The position numbers and the translations under genes are program-made. From Marivariicella sp964432535 (GTDB lineage: Bacteria; Bacteroidota; Bacteroidia; Flavobacteriales; Flavobacteriaceae), in assembly GCA_964432535.1 (NCBI GenBank), contig CAYSNJ010000007.1, positions 23,744 to 87,743 on the forward strand: a stretch of DNA of 64,000 bases, given 5' to 3'. A model generated the notes under the pieces. That model saw nothing but the letters and a program-made list of their open reading frames with translations. It did not search any database and was not told where the DNA came from. Every line of letters begins with the position of its first letter. Position 1 is the stretch's first letter. Below, one piece after another: positions 49,900-59,555 of this stretch.

Positions 49900-51582
49900 A
49901 TGAGTTTAAATAAATACAGTCATCAAGTTACTCAGGATTCAACTCAACCTGCTGCTCAAGCAATGCTTCATGCTATTGGACTGACAGACGATGATTTCAA
50001 AAAACCATTGATTGGTATCGCAAGTACAGGATATGAAGGTAACCCTTGTAATATGCATTTGAATGACCTTTCTGTACACGTCAAAAAGGGTATTGAGGTT
50101 GATAAAAACATGATTGGTTTAATTTTTAATACAATTGGTGTAAGTGATGGAATATCAATGGGAACTCCAGGTATGAGATTTTCTCTTCCTTCAAGAGATG
50201 TGATTGCAGATTCAATTGAAACAGTGGTTCAGGCTATGTCCTATGATGCTCTTGCAACTGTAGTTGGATGTGACAAAAATATGCCTGGTGCGTTAATAGC
50301 AATGATTAGACTAGATAGACCAAGTATTCTTGTTTATGGAGGTACAATTTCTTCAGGATGTCATAATGGAAAAGAGTTGGATGTTGTATCTGCTTTTGAA
50401 GCTTGGGGAGAGAGAGTTGCTGGAACAATTGATCAAAATGAATATAAAAATATAATTAAAAAAGCTTGTCCTGGAGCGGGAGCTTGTGGTGGAATGTATA
50501 CAGCAAATACTATGGCGTCAGCTATAGAAGCATTGGGGATGTCTTTACCTTATAACTCATCTAATCCTGCTGTAAGTCAAGAAAAAATATCTGAATGTAA
50601 TTTAGTTGGTAGTTCTATTTATAACCTTCTTAAAATGGATCTTAAGCCTTCTGAAATCATAACAAAAAAATCACTTATCAATGCATTAAGATTAATATCT
50701 GTATTGGGAGGGTCGACAAATGCTGTTCTTCATTTTTTAGCAATAGCCAAAGCTGCAGATATTGATTTAACTATTGAAGATTTTCAAAAGGTTAGTGATA
50801 ATACTCCTTTTTTAGCTGATTTGAAACCAAGTGGAAAATATCTAATGAAAGATTTGCATTCAATTGGTGGAGTTCCTGCTGTTTTGAAATACATGCTGGA
50901 TAATGATATGCTTTATGGAGAATGTTTGACTGTTACTGGTAAAACTTTAGCAGAAAATTTAAAAAACATTCCATCTTTAAAGAAAAATCAAGATATAATC
51001 AGACCATTGAATAACCCCATAAAACCTACAGGTCATATTCGTATTTTGAAAGGTAACCTTGCCCCGGGAGGGTCTGTTGCGAAAATAACTGGAAAAGAAG
51101 GTCTAATTTTTAAGGGTCCTGCAAAAGTTTTTAATGGTGAATATGATGCTAACGATGGTATATCATCTGGAATAGTAATAAAAGGAGATGTTGTTGTGAT
51201 TCGTTATGAGGGTCCAAAAGGAGGTCCTGGAATGCCCGAAATGCTTAAACCTACCGCAGCTATAATGGGAGCTGGACTAGGAAAAAATGTTGCTTTAATT
51301 ACCGATGGAAGGTTTTCTGGAGGAACCCATGGATTTGTAGTTGGTCATATTGTTCCTGAAGCTCAAGAGGGAGGCCCAATAGCTTTCATCGAAAATGGTG
51401 ATATTATAACAATTAATGCTGAATCAAATTCAATAAGTGTTGATTTATCTGATAATCAGATCCTTACAAGAAAGTCAAAATGGGTTAAGCCAGAATATAA
51501 ATTTAAAAAGGGCGTTCTTTATAAGTATATTAAAAACGTTAGTAATGCATCAAGTGGATGCGTAACAGATGAAAATTTATAA
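49900..51582 (+). CDS. ilvD: Dihydroxy-acid dehydratase
   Basis: Dehydrates dihydroxy acids to 2-keto acids in isoleucine and valine synthesis. The 560-residue protein has the iron-sulfur Cys in NPCNMHLNDL, TVVGCDKNMPGALIAM and CPGAGACGGMYTANTM, plus GGSTNAVLHFLA, GPKGGPGMPEML and TDGRFSGGTHGFVVGHI. All are canonical. First gene of ilvDBNCA; its stop overlaps the ilvB start by one base (TAATG). Confidence 0.98.
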   Translation: MSLNKYSHQVTQDSTQPAAQAMLHAIGLTDDDFKKPLIGIASTGYEGNPCNMHLNDLSVHVKKGIEVDKNMIGLIFNTIGVSDGISMGTPGMRFSLPSRDVIADSIETVVQAMSYDALATVVGCDKNMPGALIAMIRLDRPSILVYGGTISSGCHNGKELDVVSAFEAWGERVAGTIDQNEYKNIIKKACPGAGACGGMYTANTMASAIEALGMSLPYNSSNPAVSQEKISECNLVGSSIYNLLKMDLKPSEIITKKSLINALRLISVLGGSTNAVLHFLAIAKAADIDLTIEDFQKVSDNTPFLADLKPSGKYLMKDLHSIGGVPAVLKYMLDNDMLYGECLTVTGKTLAENLKNIPSLKKNQDIIRPLNNPIKPTGHIRILKGNLAPGGSVAKITGKEGLIFKGPAKVFNGEYDANDGISSGIVIKGDVVVIRYEGPKGGPGMPEMLKPTAAIMGAGLGKNVALITDGRFSGGTHGFVVGHIVPEAQEGGPIAFIENGDIITINAESNSISVDLSDNQILTRKSKWVKPEYKFKKGVLYKYIKNVSNASSGCVTDENL

Positions 51583-53285
51583 TGAAAAAAATTAAACCAA
51601 TAAAAATTTCAGGAGCAGAAGCTGTAATACGGTGTCTCCTTGCGGAGAATGTTGATCTAATTTATGGCTATCCTGGTGGAGCAATAATGCCAATCTACGA
51701 TGAATTGTACAAGTTTCAAGATAAGCTACAGCACATTTTAACACGTCATGAACAAGGAGCTGCTCATGCTGCTCAAGGTTTTGCAAGGACCTCAGGAAAG
51801 GTGGGTGTAGCTATTGCTACCTCAGGACCTGGAGCTACCAACTTAGTTACCGGAATTGCTGATGCTCAAATTGATTCCACTCCCATGGTATGTATCACTG
51901 GTCAGGTTGCATCTCACTTATTAGGATCTGATGCTTTCCAAGAAACAGATATTATAGGAATTTCAACCCCTGTAACTAAATGGAATTATCAAATAACTAA
52001 ATCAAGTGAAATACCACATATATTGGCAAAAGCTTTCTACATAGCCAAATCTGGCAGACCAGGGCCAGTTCTTATAGACATTACTAAAGATGCTCAGTTT
52101 GAGGAATTTGATTTTAAATATGAGCATTGTCTTGGAATAAGAAGCTATAAGCCAATTCCTGAAACTAGTTCAGATTCATTAAAACAAGCAGCCGAACTTA
52201 TTAATAAAGCAAAAAAACCAATGCTTGTCTGGGGTCAGGGTGTTATATTGGGCAGAGCCGAAGAAGCACTTAAAAAATTCATTGAGATTTCTGGAATTCC
52301 AGCAGTTTGGACTATATTAGGTTTGTCAGCTATACCTACAGCTCATCCCTTAAATAAGGGTATGGTTGGTATGCATGGGAATTATGGACCAAATATTTTA
52401 ACCAATGAATGTGATGTTTTAATTGCTGTTGGTATGAGGTTTGACGATAGGGTAACAGGTAATCTTGAGAGTTATGCTAAACAGGCAAAAGTGATTCACT
52501 TTGAAATTGATCCTGCTGAAATTAATAAAAATGTATATGCAGATGTTCCGATTCTAGGTGACTGCAAAACTAGCTTGGAGAAAATTATTCCAATGATAAA
52601 TTTAGGTTCTCATGATTCATGGATTAAACGCTTTGATTCTTTAATGGAAATTGAAATTGATAAAGTTATTAAAAATGAAATGTTTCCAACAAAAGAGGGA
52701 CTAACGATGGCCGAATCAATTCAGGCTATTAATAAGTTCACTAAAGGAGATGCAGTTATAGTTACCGATGTTGGTCAGCATCAAATGGTAACTTGTCGAT
52801 ATGCAAATTTTAATAATTCTAAAAGTAACATTACCTCTGGTGGCCTAGGAACTATGGGTTTTGCACTACCTGCTGCAATTGGCGCGAAAATGGGAGCTCC
52901 TAATCGAGAAGTAATAGCTGTCATCGGAGATGGAGGGTATCAAATGACGATACAAGAATTAGGAACTATCTTCCAAAATAAAACTGCTGTTAAAATTGTT
53001 GTTTTGAATAATGATTTTCTTGGAATGGTTAGACAATGGCAACAAATGTTTTTTGATAAACGATATGCTTCAACTGAAATGGTAAATGCAGATTTTGTAG
53101 CTATTGCAAAAGGTTATTTTATTGATGCTGAAAGGGTTAGTAAGAGAAGTGATCTTGAGGCTGCTGTCTCTAAAATGATATCTTCAGATAAACCTTATTT
53201 TTTAGAAATTTGTGTTGAAAAGGAAGCCAATGTTTTTCCAATGATACCAACCGGTGCGTCAGTCTCAGATATAAGATTATCATAA
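51582..53285 (+). CDS. ilvB: Acetolactate synthase large subunit
   Basis: TPP enzyme making acetolactate or acetohydroxybutyrate. The 567-residue chain has GYPGGAIMPIYDELY, HEQGAAHAAQGFART (catalytic Glu), ATSGPGATNLVTGIADAQ, QEVDI-type QETDIIGISTPVTKWN, and the TPP motif GDGGYQMTIQELGTIFQN with VLNNDFLGMVRQWQ. Domains are the usual three. Starts one base into the ilvD stop. Confidence 0.97.
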   Translation: MKKIKPIKISGAEAVIRCLLAENVDLIYGYPGGAIMPIYDELYKFQDKLQHILTRHEQGAAHAAQGFARTSGKVGVAIATSGPGATNLVTGIADAQIDSTPMVCITGQVASHLLGSDAFQETDIIGISTPVTKWNYQITKSSEIPHILAKAFYIAKSGRPGPVLIDITKDAQFEEFDFKYEHCLGIRSYKPIPETSSDSLKQAAELINKAKKPMLVWGQGVILGRAEEALKKFIEISGIPAVWTILGLSAIPTAHPLNKGMVGMHGNYGPNILTNECDVLIAVGMRFDDRVTGNLESYAKQAKVIHFEIDPAEINKNVYADVPILGDCKTSLEKIIPMINLGSHDSWIKRFDSLMEIEIDKVIKNEMFPTKEGLTMAESIQAINKFTKGDAVIVTDVGQHQMVTCRYANFNNSKSNITSGGLGTMGFALPAAIGAKMGAPNREVIAVIGDGGYQMTIQELGTIFQNKTAVKIVVLNNDFLGMVRQWQQMFFDKRYASTEMVNADFVAIAKGYFIDAERVSKRSDLEAAVSKMISSDKPYFLEICVEKEANVFPMIPTGASVSDIRLS

Positions 53286-53286
53286 A

Positions 53287-53820
53287 ATGAATACAAAAGA
53301 AACATATACCATATCAATATATTCAGAAAACAACATAGGATTGTTAAATAGAATTTCTGCGATATTTTTAAAACGTCATATTAATATTGAAAGTTTTTCT
53401 ACATCTTTATCAGAAATAGAAAATGTTTTTAGATTTATTATTGTTGTTAATATTGATCCCGACCAAATAAAAAAAATCATTCTACAAATAGAAAAACAAG
53501 TTGACGTTATTAAAGCTTTTCATCATACTGATGACGAGACTATTTTTCAAGAATCTGCTTTATATAAAGTAAAATCTAGCTCTCTTTTTGAAGAAAGGCA
53601 TATTCAAAATATTATAAAAAAGAGTCATGCAAACATAGTAACTGTATCTCCAGAGTTTTTTGTTATCGAAAAAACTGGATTTAGAGATGAAACAGAAGAA
53701 CTTCGTAAAGATTTACTTGAATATGGCTTGCTTCAATTTGTTAGATCTGGACGAATTTCAGTAACAAAATCAAAAATGGAAATTTCAGAAATTTTAAATA
53801 CATTCAATAAAATTAATTAA
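53287..53820 (+). CDS. ilvN: Acetolactate synthase small (regulatory) subunit
   Basis: A 177-residue regulatory subunit with an N-terminal ACT domain (YTISIYSENNIGLLNRISAI, FLKRHINIESFSTSLS) and a C-terminal domain typical of longer IlvN/IlvH. It activates IlvB and usually gives valine feedback inhibition. One base separates it from ilvB. Family-normal length. Confidence 0.95.
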   Translation: MNTKETYTISIYSENNIGLLNRISAIFLKRHINIESFSTSLSEIENVFRFIIVVNIDPDQIKKIILQIEKQVDVIKAFHHTDDETIFQESALYKVKSSSLFEERHIQNIIKKSHANIVTVSPEFFVIEKTGFRDETEELRKDLLEYGLLQFVRSGRISVTKSKMEISEILNTFNKIN

Positions 53821-53822
53821 AA

Positions 53823-55292
53823 ATGGAAAATTATTTTAATCGACTATCGTTAAGGGAGAAACTTCAACAGCTCGGAAAGTGCAGATTTATGGAGTCATCA
53901 GAATTTTCAGAAGGTATTTCAGTTTTATTGAGTAAAAATATCGTAATCGTTGGTTGTGGAGCTCAGGGTTTAAATCAAGGATTAAACATGAGAGATTCTG
54001 GTTTAAATATTTCATATGCACTTAGGCAATCGGCAATTGATCAAAAAAGAATTTCATATAAAAACGCAGAAGAAAATAATTTTAAAGTTGGAAATTATAA
54101 CGAGATGATTCCTGACGCGGATCTTGTAATTAATTTAACTCCAGATAAAAATCATACATCTGTTATTGATGAAGTAATGCCTTTAATGAAAAAAGATTCA
54201 ACTATTTCGTATTCACATGGTTTTAATATTGTAGAAGAAGGGAAAGAAATAAGAAAGGATCTTACCGTAATTATGGTTGCTCCTAAATGCCCTGGATCTG
54301 AGGTTCGTGAGGAATATAAGCGTGGTTTTGGGGTTCCAACTTTAATAGCTGTTCATCCCGAAAATGACCCAAATGGTAATGGGTTAGAACAGGCAAAAGC
54401 TTATGCTGTTTCTACTGGAGGTAATAGGGCTGGTGTTTTAGAATCTTCGTTTGTGGCTGAAGTTAAATCTGATTTAATGGGAGAACAAACAATTCTTTGT
54501 GGAGTTTTACAAACAGGAAGTATTTTGTGTTTTGATAAAATGATATCTGAAGGAATTGATCCTCATTATGCTTCCAACCTCATTCAGTATGGTTGGGAGA
54601 TTATTACAGAAGCATTAAAGCATGGTGGAATAACTAATATGATGGATAGATTGTCTAATCCATCTAAGGTTAAAGCATTTGAGCTTTCTGAAGAGTTGAA
54701 ACAAATCTTAGAACCTTTATTCAATAAGCATATGGATGATATAATGTCTGGTCATTTTTCAAAGACAATGATGGAGGATTGGAAAAATGATGATCAAAAT
54801 CTTTTGAAATGGAGATCTGCAACTTCTGAAACAACTTTTGAGAAAACTGATCCATTATCCCAAAAGATAGATGATCAAGAGTATTTTGACAACTGCACTT
54901 TGATGGTGGCATTTGTTCGTGCTGGCGTTGAATTAGCATTTGACACTATGGTTGCTGCTGGTATTAAAGAGGAATCTGCTTATTATGAATCTTTGCATGA
55001 AACTCCATTAATTGCAAATACAATAGCAAGAAAAAAATTATTTGAAATGAATCGTGTTATTTCAGATACTGCTGAGTATGGTTGTTATTTATTTGATCAC
55101 GCTGCAAAGCCCTTATTAAAAGAATTTATGAGAACGATCTCTACTGATGTTATTGGTAAGCCCTATATTTCCTGTGATAACATTGTAGATAACCAAAAAT
55201 TAATTGCCATAAATGAAATGATCCGTTTTCATCCAATTGAAATAATTGGATATGATCTTCGTGAGTCAATGACCTCTATGAAGAAAATATAA
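53823..55292 (+). CDS. ilvC: Ketol-acid reductoisomerase, class II
   Basis: Isomerises and reduces acetolactate with NADPH. The 489-residue length is that of the class II (E. coli-type) enzyme with a duplicated C-terminal knotted domain. Rossmann motif VIVGCGAQGLNQGLNMRDSG, APKCPGSEVREEY, EVKSDLMGEQTILCGVLQ (metal-binding Asp/Glu) and a second repeat containing NCTLMVAFVRAGVELAFDTM are visible. Follows ilvN by two bases. Confidence 0.97.
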   Translation: MENYFNRLSLREKLQQLGKCRFMESSEFSEGISVLLSKNIVIVGCGAQGLNQGLNMRDSGLNISYALRQSAIDQKRISYKNAEENNFKVGNYNEMIPDADLVINLTPDKNHTSVIDEVMPLMKKDSTISYSHGFNIVEEGKEIRKDLTVIMVAPKCPGSEVREEYKRGFGVPTLIAVHPENDPNGNGLEQAKAYAVSTGGNRAGVLESSFVAEVKSDLMGEQTILCGVLQTGSILCFDKMISEGIDPHYASNLIQYGWEIITEALKHGGITNMMDRLSNPSKVKAFELSEELKQILEPLFNKHMDDIMSGHFSKTMMEDWKNDDQNLLKWRSATSETTFEKTDPLSQKIDDQEYFDNCTLMVAFVRAGVELAFDTMVAAGIKEESAYYESLHETPLIANTIARKKLFEMNRVISDTAEYGCYLFDHAAKPLLKEFMRTISTDVIGKPYISCDNIVDNQKLIAINEMIRFHPIEIIGYDLRESMTSMKKI

Positions 55293-55296
55293 ATAA

Positions 55297-56550
55297 ATGA
55301 ATTTATCATTATCTCTTTCTGGAGTTATATCAGCCGCTAAGACGTTACATGGTATAGCAGTTAAAACTCCATTTCAATTTAATCCAAGGTTGTCAAAAAA
55401 TTTAGCTTGTAATGTTTATGTTAAAAGAGAGGATTTACAGATAGTTAGATCCTTTAAAATAAGAGGAGCATACAATAAAATCAGTTCAATTGCTGATAAA
55501 GCTAGAAAAACGGGTGTTATATGTGCAAGCGCTGGGAATCATGCTCAAGGTTTTGCTTTTGCTTGTAATTCATTAAAGATTTACGGTATAGTTTATATGC
55601 CTATAACTACTCCAAAGCAAAAAATCGCTCAAGTAAAAGTTTTTGGCGATAAGTACATAACTGTTAAATTGATTGGAGACTTTTACGATGATTGCCAATC
55701 TATTGCTATTGAAATTGCAAAAAATTCAGATAAAATATATATTCATGCTTTTGATGATTTAAAGGTCATAGAAGGCCAGGGAACTTCAGCATTAGAAATT
55801 ATTGATCAAGCTAAAAAAAAACTTGATTATTTATTTGTTCCTATTGGAGGAGGAGGTTTGGTTTCAGGAGTTTTGACAGTTTTTAAAGAATTATCTCCAA
55901 ATACAAAAATCATTGGACTGGAGCCTTCGGGAGCTCCATCAATGTCGAAATCATTAAACGATGGATTAGTTCAGGAATTGATTCACATAGATAAGTTTGT
56001 AGATGGAGCTGCAGTCAAAAAAGTTGGAAATTTACCATTTGAATATTGCAAAAACTTTCTTGATGATATAATACAAGTTCCAGAAGGTAAAATATGTCAA
56101 ACAATTCTTGATTTGTATAATAAGGAAGGAATAGTTTCTGAACCAGCAGGAGCTCTTTCGATTGCAGGTTTGGAAATATATAAAGGAGATTTAAAAAACA
56201 AGGAGATAGGAGTTTTTATATGTGGTGGCAATAACGATATTTTTAGAACTCCTGAAATAAAAGAAAGAGCTTTATTATATGCAAAACTTAAACACTATTT
56301 TATTATTAAATTTCCACAGAGATCAGGAGCATTAAAAGATTTTTTAAATAATGTTTTAGGTCCAAATGATGATATTACTTTTTTTGAATATTCTAAGAAA
56401 AATAGTCGTAACAATGCTCCTGCAGTAATTGGTATAGAATTAAAAAATAAAGATGATTTTAATCCTCTTTTAGAAAGGATGAAAAAGCATAATTTTTATG
56501 GGGAATATTTGAACAATAAACCTGATTTATTGCAAATATGGCTGAAATAG
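55297..56550 (+). CDS. ilvA: Threonine deaminase
   Basis: Converts threonine to 2-oxobutyrate, the entry to isoleucine. The 417-residue PLP enzyme has VKREDLQIVRSFKIRGAYNK (PLP Lys), SAGNHAQGFAFAC, VPIGGGGLVSGVL, EPAGALSIAGLE and ICGGNND, and a C-terminal ACT-like regulatory part (FIIKFPQRSGALKDFLNNVL). It closes the ilv operon. leuABCD and ilvE are absent from the window. Confidence 0.95.
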   Translation: MNLSLSLSGVISAAKTLHGIAVKTPFQFNPRLSKNLACNVYVKREDLQIVRSFKIRGAYNKISSIADKARKTGVICASAGNHAQGFAFACNSLKIYGIVYMPITTPKQKIAQVKVFGDKYITVKLIGDFYDDCQSIAIEIAKNSDKIYIHAFDDLKVIEGQGTSALEIIDQAKKKLDYLFVPIGGGGLVSGVLTVFKELSPNTKIIGLEPSGAPSMSKSLNDGLVQELIHIDKFVDGAAVKKVGNLPFEYCKNFLDDIIQVPEGKICQTILDLYNKEGIVSEPAGALSIAGLEIYKGDLKNKEIGVFICGGNNDIFRTPEIKERALLYAKLKHYFIIKFPQRSGALKDFLNNVLGPNDDITFFEYSKKNSRNNAPAVIGIELKNKDDFNPLLERMKKHNFYGEYLNNKPDLLQIWLK

Positions 56551-56561
56551 TTTCGTGTTTC

Positions 56562-59078
56562 CTACATTAAATTCGTATTAAAGATTGCATTTGCCAATAA
56601 TCTATTTGTTCCGTACCAAAAAGCTCTAAATTGAGTATTGTCTGTGAACATTATGACTTTACCCTTTCCATATCTTTTGATTTTAAACGGTACGCTATTC
56701 TTCAAAACTTTCAAGTTTACATTCGATATGTAACCACTCATAAGAGGCTCATTTGTGTACCGAATAGGGTTGTTGAATTTATCTTTTTCTGGGGACATAA
56801 AAATTGTTGAATTCCTAAAATGAGGGATAGTATAATTGGAAATACCAAAATTGATAGGGTGACTTCTGTCTATATTTGTATTAAATATGGCCCCACTTAT
56901 TAATTGGGCACCAAAATGATTTCTTTTTTGATCGAAATTAACTTTTGATGGTTTTAAATCATTTTTAATAAAATCAATTTTGATAATTTCGTTTTCATTC
57001 AACCACTTTATTGATGATCTATAGGCAATTAAATTCCCGCCGTTATCAATAAAGTTCTTAATTTGACTTGCATTTATTTTATTTCCTGTATAATCAGGAA
57101 GTATTATGTGTGAGTACCTTGAAAGATCAAACATTTTTAGATTGTTAACGTCAATTTTTGTAATTGAAATATCATATTTAGTGTCTAAAAGATGCCATAT
57201 TTCTCCAGCATCATAACTTCGTATTCCATCGCCTACAATTAGTGCAATTTTAGGTTGTTTTACAGTTAAGAAGTTTCTTGATCCTAGATCTATACCATCT
57301 TCAGTTAGTCCTGTTGAAACACCTTTGACATTAATTGAACTTTCAGAAGCTATTTTTTTTACTTCTTTATAAATTTCATTAACACTCAACACTTGATTTT
57401 GAACAGGTATTAAATATGTTCCATAATCAAATTTTTCTCCATTAAGTATAAAAGGCTTTAAACCTATTTTGACTCTAACACCTTTTTCTATCAAGTAATT
57501 TATTGCTTTTGGTGCATAATAGCTATTTCCCTCAAAAAGATAAGCATATGTAGATTTTTTATCAATATATCCTTTTGGGAAAACTAATTTTTCTACTTTA
57601 CTACCTATTAATTTTTCGGAATTCTCAAAATGATAATTAACGTTAAATGCCAATGGGAATGTCCAAGCAGATATATCGTAAAACAAACTATCAGAAAATT
57701 TTGTTTGAGTATCAAACATTGCTCTGATTAATTTATATTTTTTTTGATTTAGAGGTATTATATAACTATTATCTTTTGAAAAATTATACCCATTTCTCAG
57801 TTGTGTTTTTTTGAGTCTATGAATTTTTATGTCGTGAATATTTAAAATCTCAGCTAAATGATACGTTGTAGCAGGATCTTTTGGGGCTTCAAAAATTATT
57901 GCTTTTGTCTTATCTTTTTCAGCTAAAATCCTATTATCATTATAAAAGTCTCTGTAATAGCTTAAAATTTCAACTCTCATTTCATTTGCTGCTTTTAATG
58001 TTGAAAAGGCTGCTGTAAGTTGATTTCTTATAGTGAAAGGGAAAGTTAGTATACCGTTATCACTTTCTTGAATATGGCCTCGTGAGCTTGCTTGTTCAAA
58101 CAAAATCCCAATACTTCCGTTTACATCAGGGTACGCAGATCCTTTTCCATAATAAAAATCAGCATAATCTTCCTCAGAATAGTATAATGAACCAATTTTA
58201 TGTAGTGCATCAGCGTGAAAATTTCCAATTTTTTTTGTTAATTTTTGATTCATAATTGGAGTTAAAGGATGAACTCTTGAATTGATACCTGGTTGAAAAA
58301 AGAAACTTGAATTTGTCCCCATTTCATGATGATCTGTTAATATGTTTGGAATCCAATTTGCAAATGTCTTAATTCGTGCTTTTGACTCGGGAAGTTGAGC
58401 GGGAAGCCAATCTCTATTTAAATCAAACCAATAATGATTTGTTCGACCTCTAGGCCAATTTTCATTATACTCTCGATCTTGATTATCGGGATTTAAATTC
58501 ATATTTCTGTTACTGTTCGCCCATTGAGAAAATCTTTGAAGACCATCAGGATTATAGCTAGGATCAAATAAAATAACGGTATTTTTTAAGATTTTTTTTG
58601 TTTCATCTGATTCACTGGCCGCTAAATGATAAGCCGCTAAAATGCCAGCATTTGCTCCACTAGGTTCGTTGCCATGAATAGAAAATCCTTGATAGACAAT
58701 GATAGGAAGGTTTTTAATATCCAACTTATCACTTCCAAATTCGGTTAGTTCAATATGAGATTTTTTAATTGATTCAATATTACTGTGGTTATCTGGATCA
58801 GTAATTGTTAATAATAGGATGGGTCTTCCTTCAAATGTTGTTCCCCTATCTTCAATAGAAATACGATCTGAAGTTGAAGCTAATCTGTACATGTAATTAA
58901 CTAATTTGTCGTGACTTACATGCCATTCGCCAACCTGATGACCCAATACACTGTGTGGAGTAGGGATTCCCTGGTTATATTCGACATCTTTACTCAAATA
59001 ATAATCCTGAGCAACTTGGGCTGAAGTCTGATAATTGAAAAATAAAAATATTAAAAAAATTTTTAAAAAATTAATCAT
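56562..59078 (-). CDS. Secreted M14 family zinc carboxypeptidase
   Basis: A large (838 residues) exported peptidase: signal peptide (FLIFLFFNYQTSAQ), then the M14 domain with VYQGFSIHGNEPSGANAG (His, Glu zinc ligands), FDPSYNPDGLQRFSQW, NLNPDNQDREY, FDLNRDW and TDHHEMGTNSSFFF. After about residue 380 comes a long C-terminal half. It contains a DJ-1/GATase-like region (IALIVGDGIRSYDAGEI ... IILPDYTGNKI ... FIDNGGNLIAYRSS) and a beta-rich end. This layout is common in Bacteroidota 'zinc carboxypeptidase' proteins. It lacks a T9SS CTD, so it is probably periplasmic. Confidence 0.9.
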   Translation of the reverse strand: MINFLKIFLIFLFFNYQTSAQVAQDYYLSKDVEYNQGIPTPHSVLGHQVGEWHVSHDKLVNYMYRLASTSDRISIEDRGTTFEGRPILLLTITDPDNHSNIESIKKSHIELTEFGSDKLDIKNLPIIVYQGFSIHGNEPSGANAGILAAYHLAASESDETKKILKNTVILFDPSYNPDGLQRFSQWANSNRNMNLNPDNQDREYNENWPRGRTNHYWFDLNRDWLPAQLPESKARIKTFANWIPNILTDHHEMGTNSSFFFQPGINSRVHPLTPIMNQKLTKKIGNFHADALHKIGSLYYSEEDYADFYYGKGSAYPDVNGSIGILFEQASSRGHIQESDNGILTFPFTIRNQLTAAFSTLKAANEMRVEILSYYRDFYNDNRILAEKDKTKAIIFEAPKDPATTYHLAEILNIHDIKIHRLKKTQLRNGYNFSKDNSYIIPLNQKKYKLIRAMFDTQTKFSDSLFYDISAWTFPLAFNVNYHFENSEKLIGSKVEKLVFPKGYIDKKSTYAYLFEGNSYYAPKAINYLIEKGVRVKIGLKPFILNGEKFDYGTYLIPVQNQVLSVNEIYKEVKKIASESSINVKGVSTGLTEDGIDLGSRNFLTVKQPKIALIVGDGIRSYDAGEIWHLLDTKYDISITKIDVNNLKMFDLSRYSHIILPDYTGNKINASQIKNFIDNGGNLIAYRSSIKWLNENEIIKIDFIKNDLKPSKVNFDQKRNHFGAQLISGAIFNTNIDRSHPINFGISNYTIPHFRNSTIFMSPEKDKFNNPIRYTNEPLMSGYISNVNLKVLKNSVPFKIKRYGKGKVIMFTDNTQFRAFWYGTNRLLANAIFNTNLM

Positions 59079-59139
59079 GTTACGAGTTTTAGATGACTTT
59101 GGATTAATAGGTGATATTTAAAATAATATAGGGTTAATA

Positions 59140-59502
59140 TTATACTTCATTAAAGTCAACATCTGAAAATCCTGAACTTTCTTCATCGTTTTCCAAAGAA
59201 TTATTTTTTGGTAAATAATTTTTTTGATGTCTGTCACTAATTACTTCTAAACCTTTTTCAGAAATTATGAAATCAGTCATTTCTTCAAAATTATTTCTAA
59301 AATCTATAAAATCCTCTTTGTATAAATATATTTTGTGTTTTTTAAAGTGAAAAGTACCATCATCGTTTGTAAACTTTTTACTTTCAGTTACGGTTAAATA
59401 ATAGTCTCCAGCTTTAGTTTCTTTGACATCAAAAAAGTATGTTCTTCTTCCAGCTCTTTGAATTTTAGAAAATATTTCTTTATGTTCTCCTTCTACAAAC
59501 AT
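59140..59502 (-). CDS. DUF3276 (PUR-alpha-like nucleic-acid-binding) protein
   Basis: A 120-residue cytoplasmic protein: MFVEGEHKEIFSKIQRAGRR, TYFFDVKETKAGDYYLTVTE, KKHKIYLYKEDFIDFRNNF. This is the DUF3276 family, whose members have a PUR-alpha repeat fold and bind single-stranded DNA or RNA. The C-terminal ~35 residues are acidic and flexible. It stands between the M14 peptidase and an ABC exporter on the same strand. The exact role is unknown. Confidence 0.9.
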   Translation of the reverse strand: MFVEGEHKEIFSKIQRAGRRTYFFDVKETKAGDYYLTVTESKKFTNDDGTFHFKKHKIYLYKEDFIDFRNNFEEMTDFIISEKGLEVISDRHQKNYLPKNNSLENDEESSGFSDVDFNEV

Positions 59503-59555
59503 ATTTTTTTATTTAATTATTATTCAAAAATGCAATAATTTTTTAACATTACAAA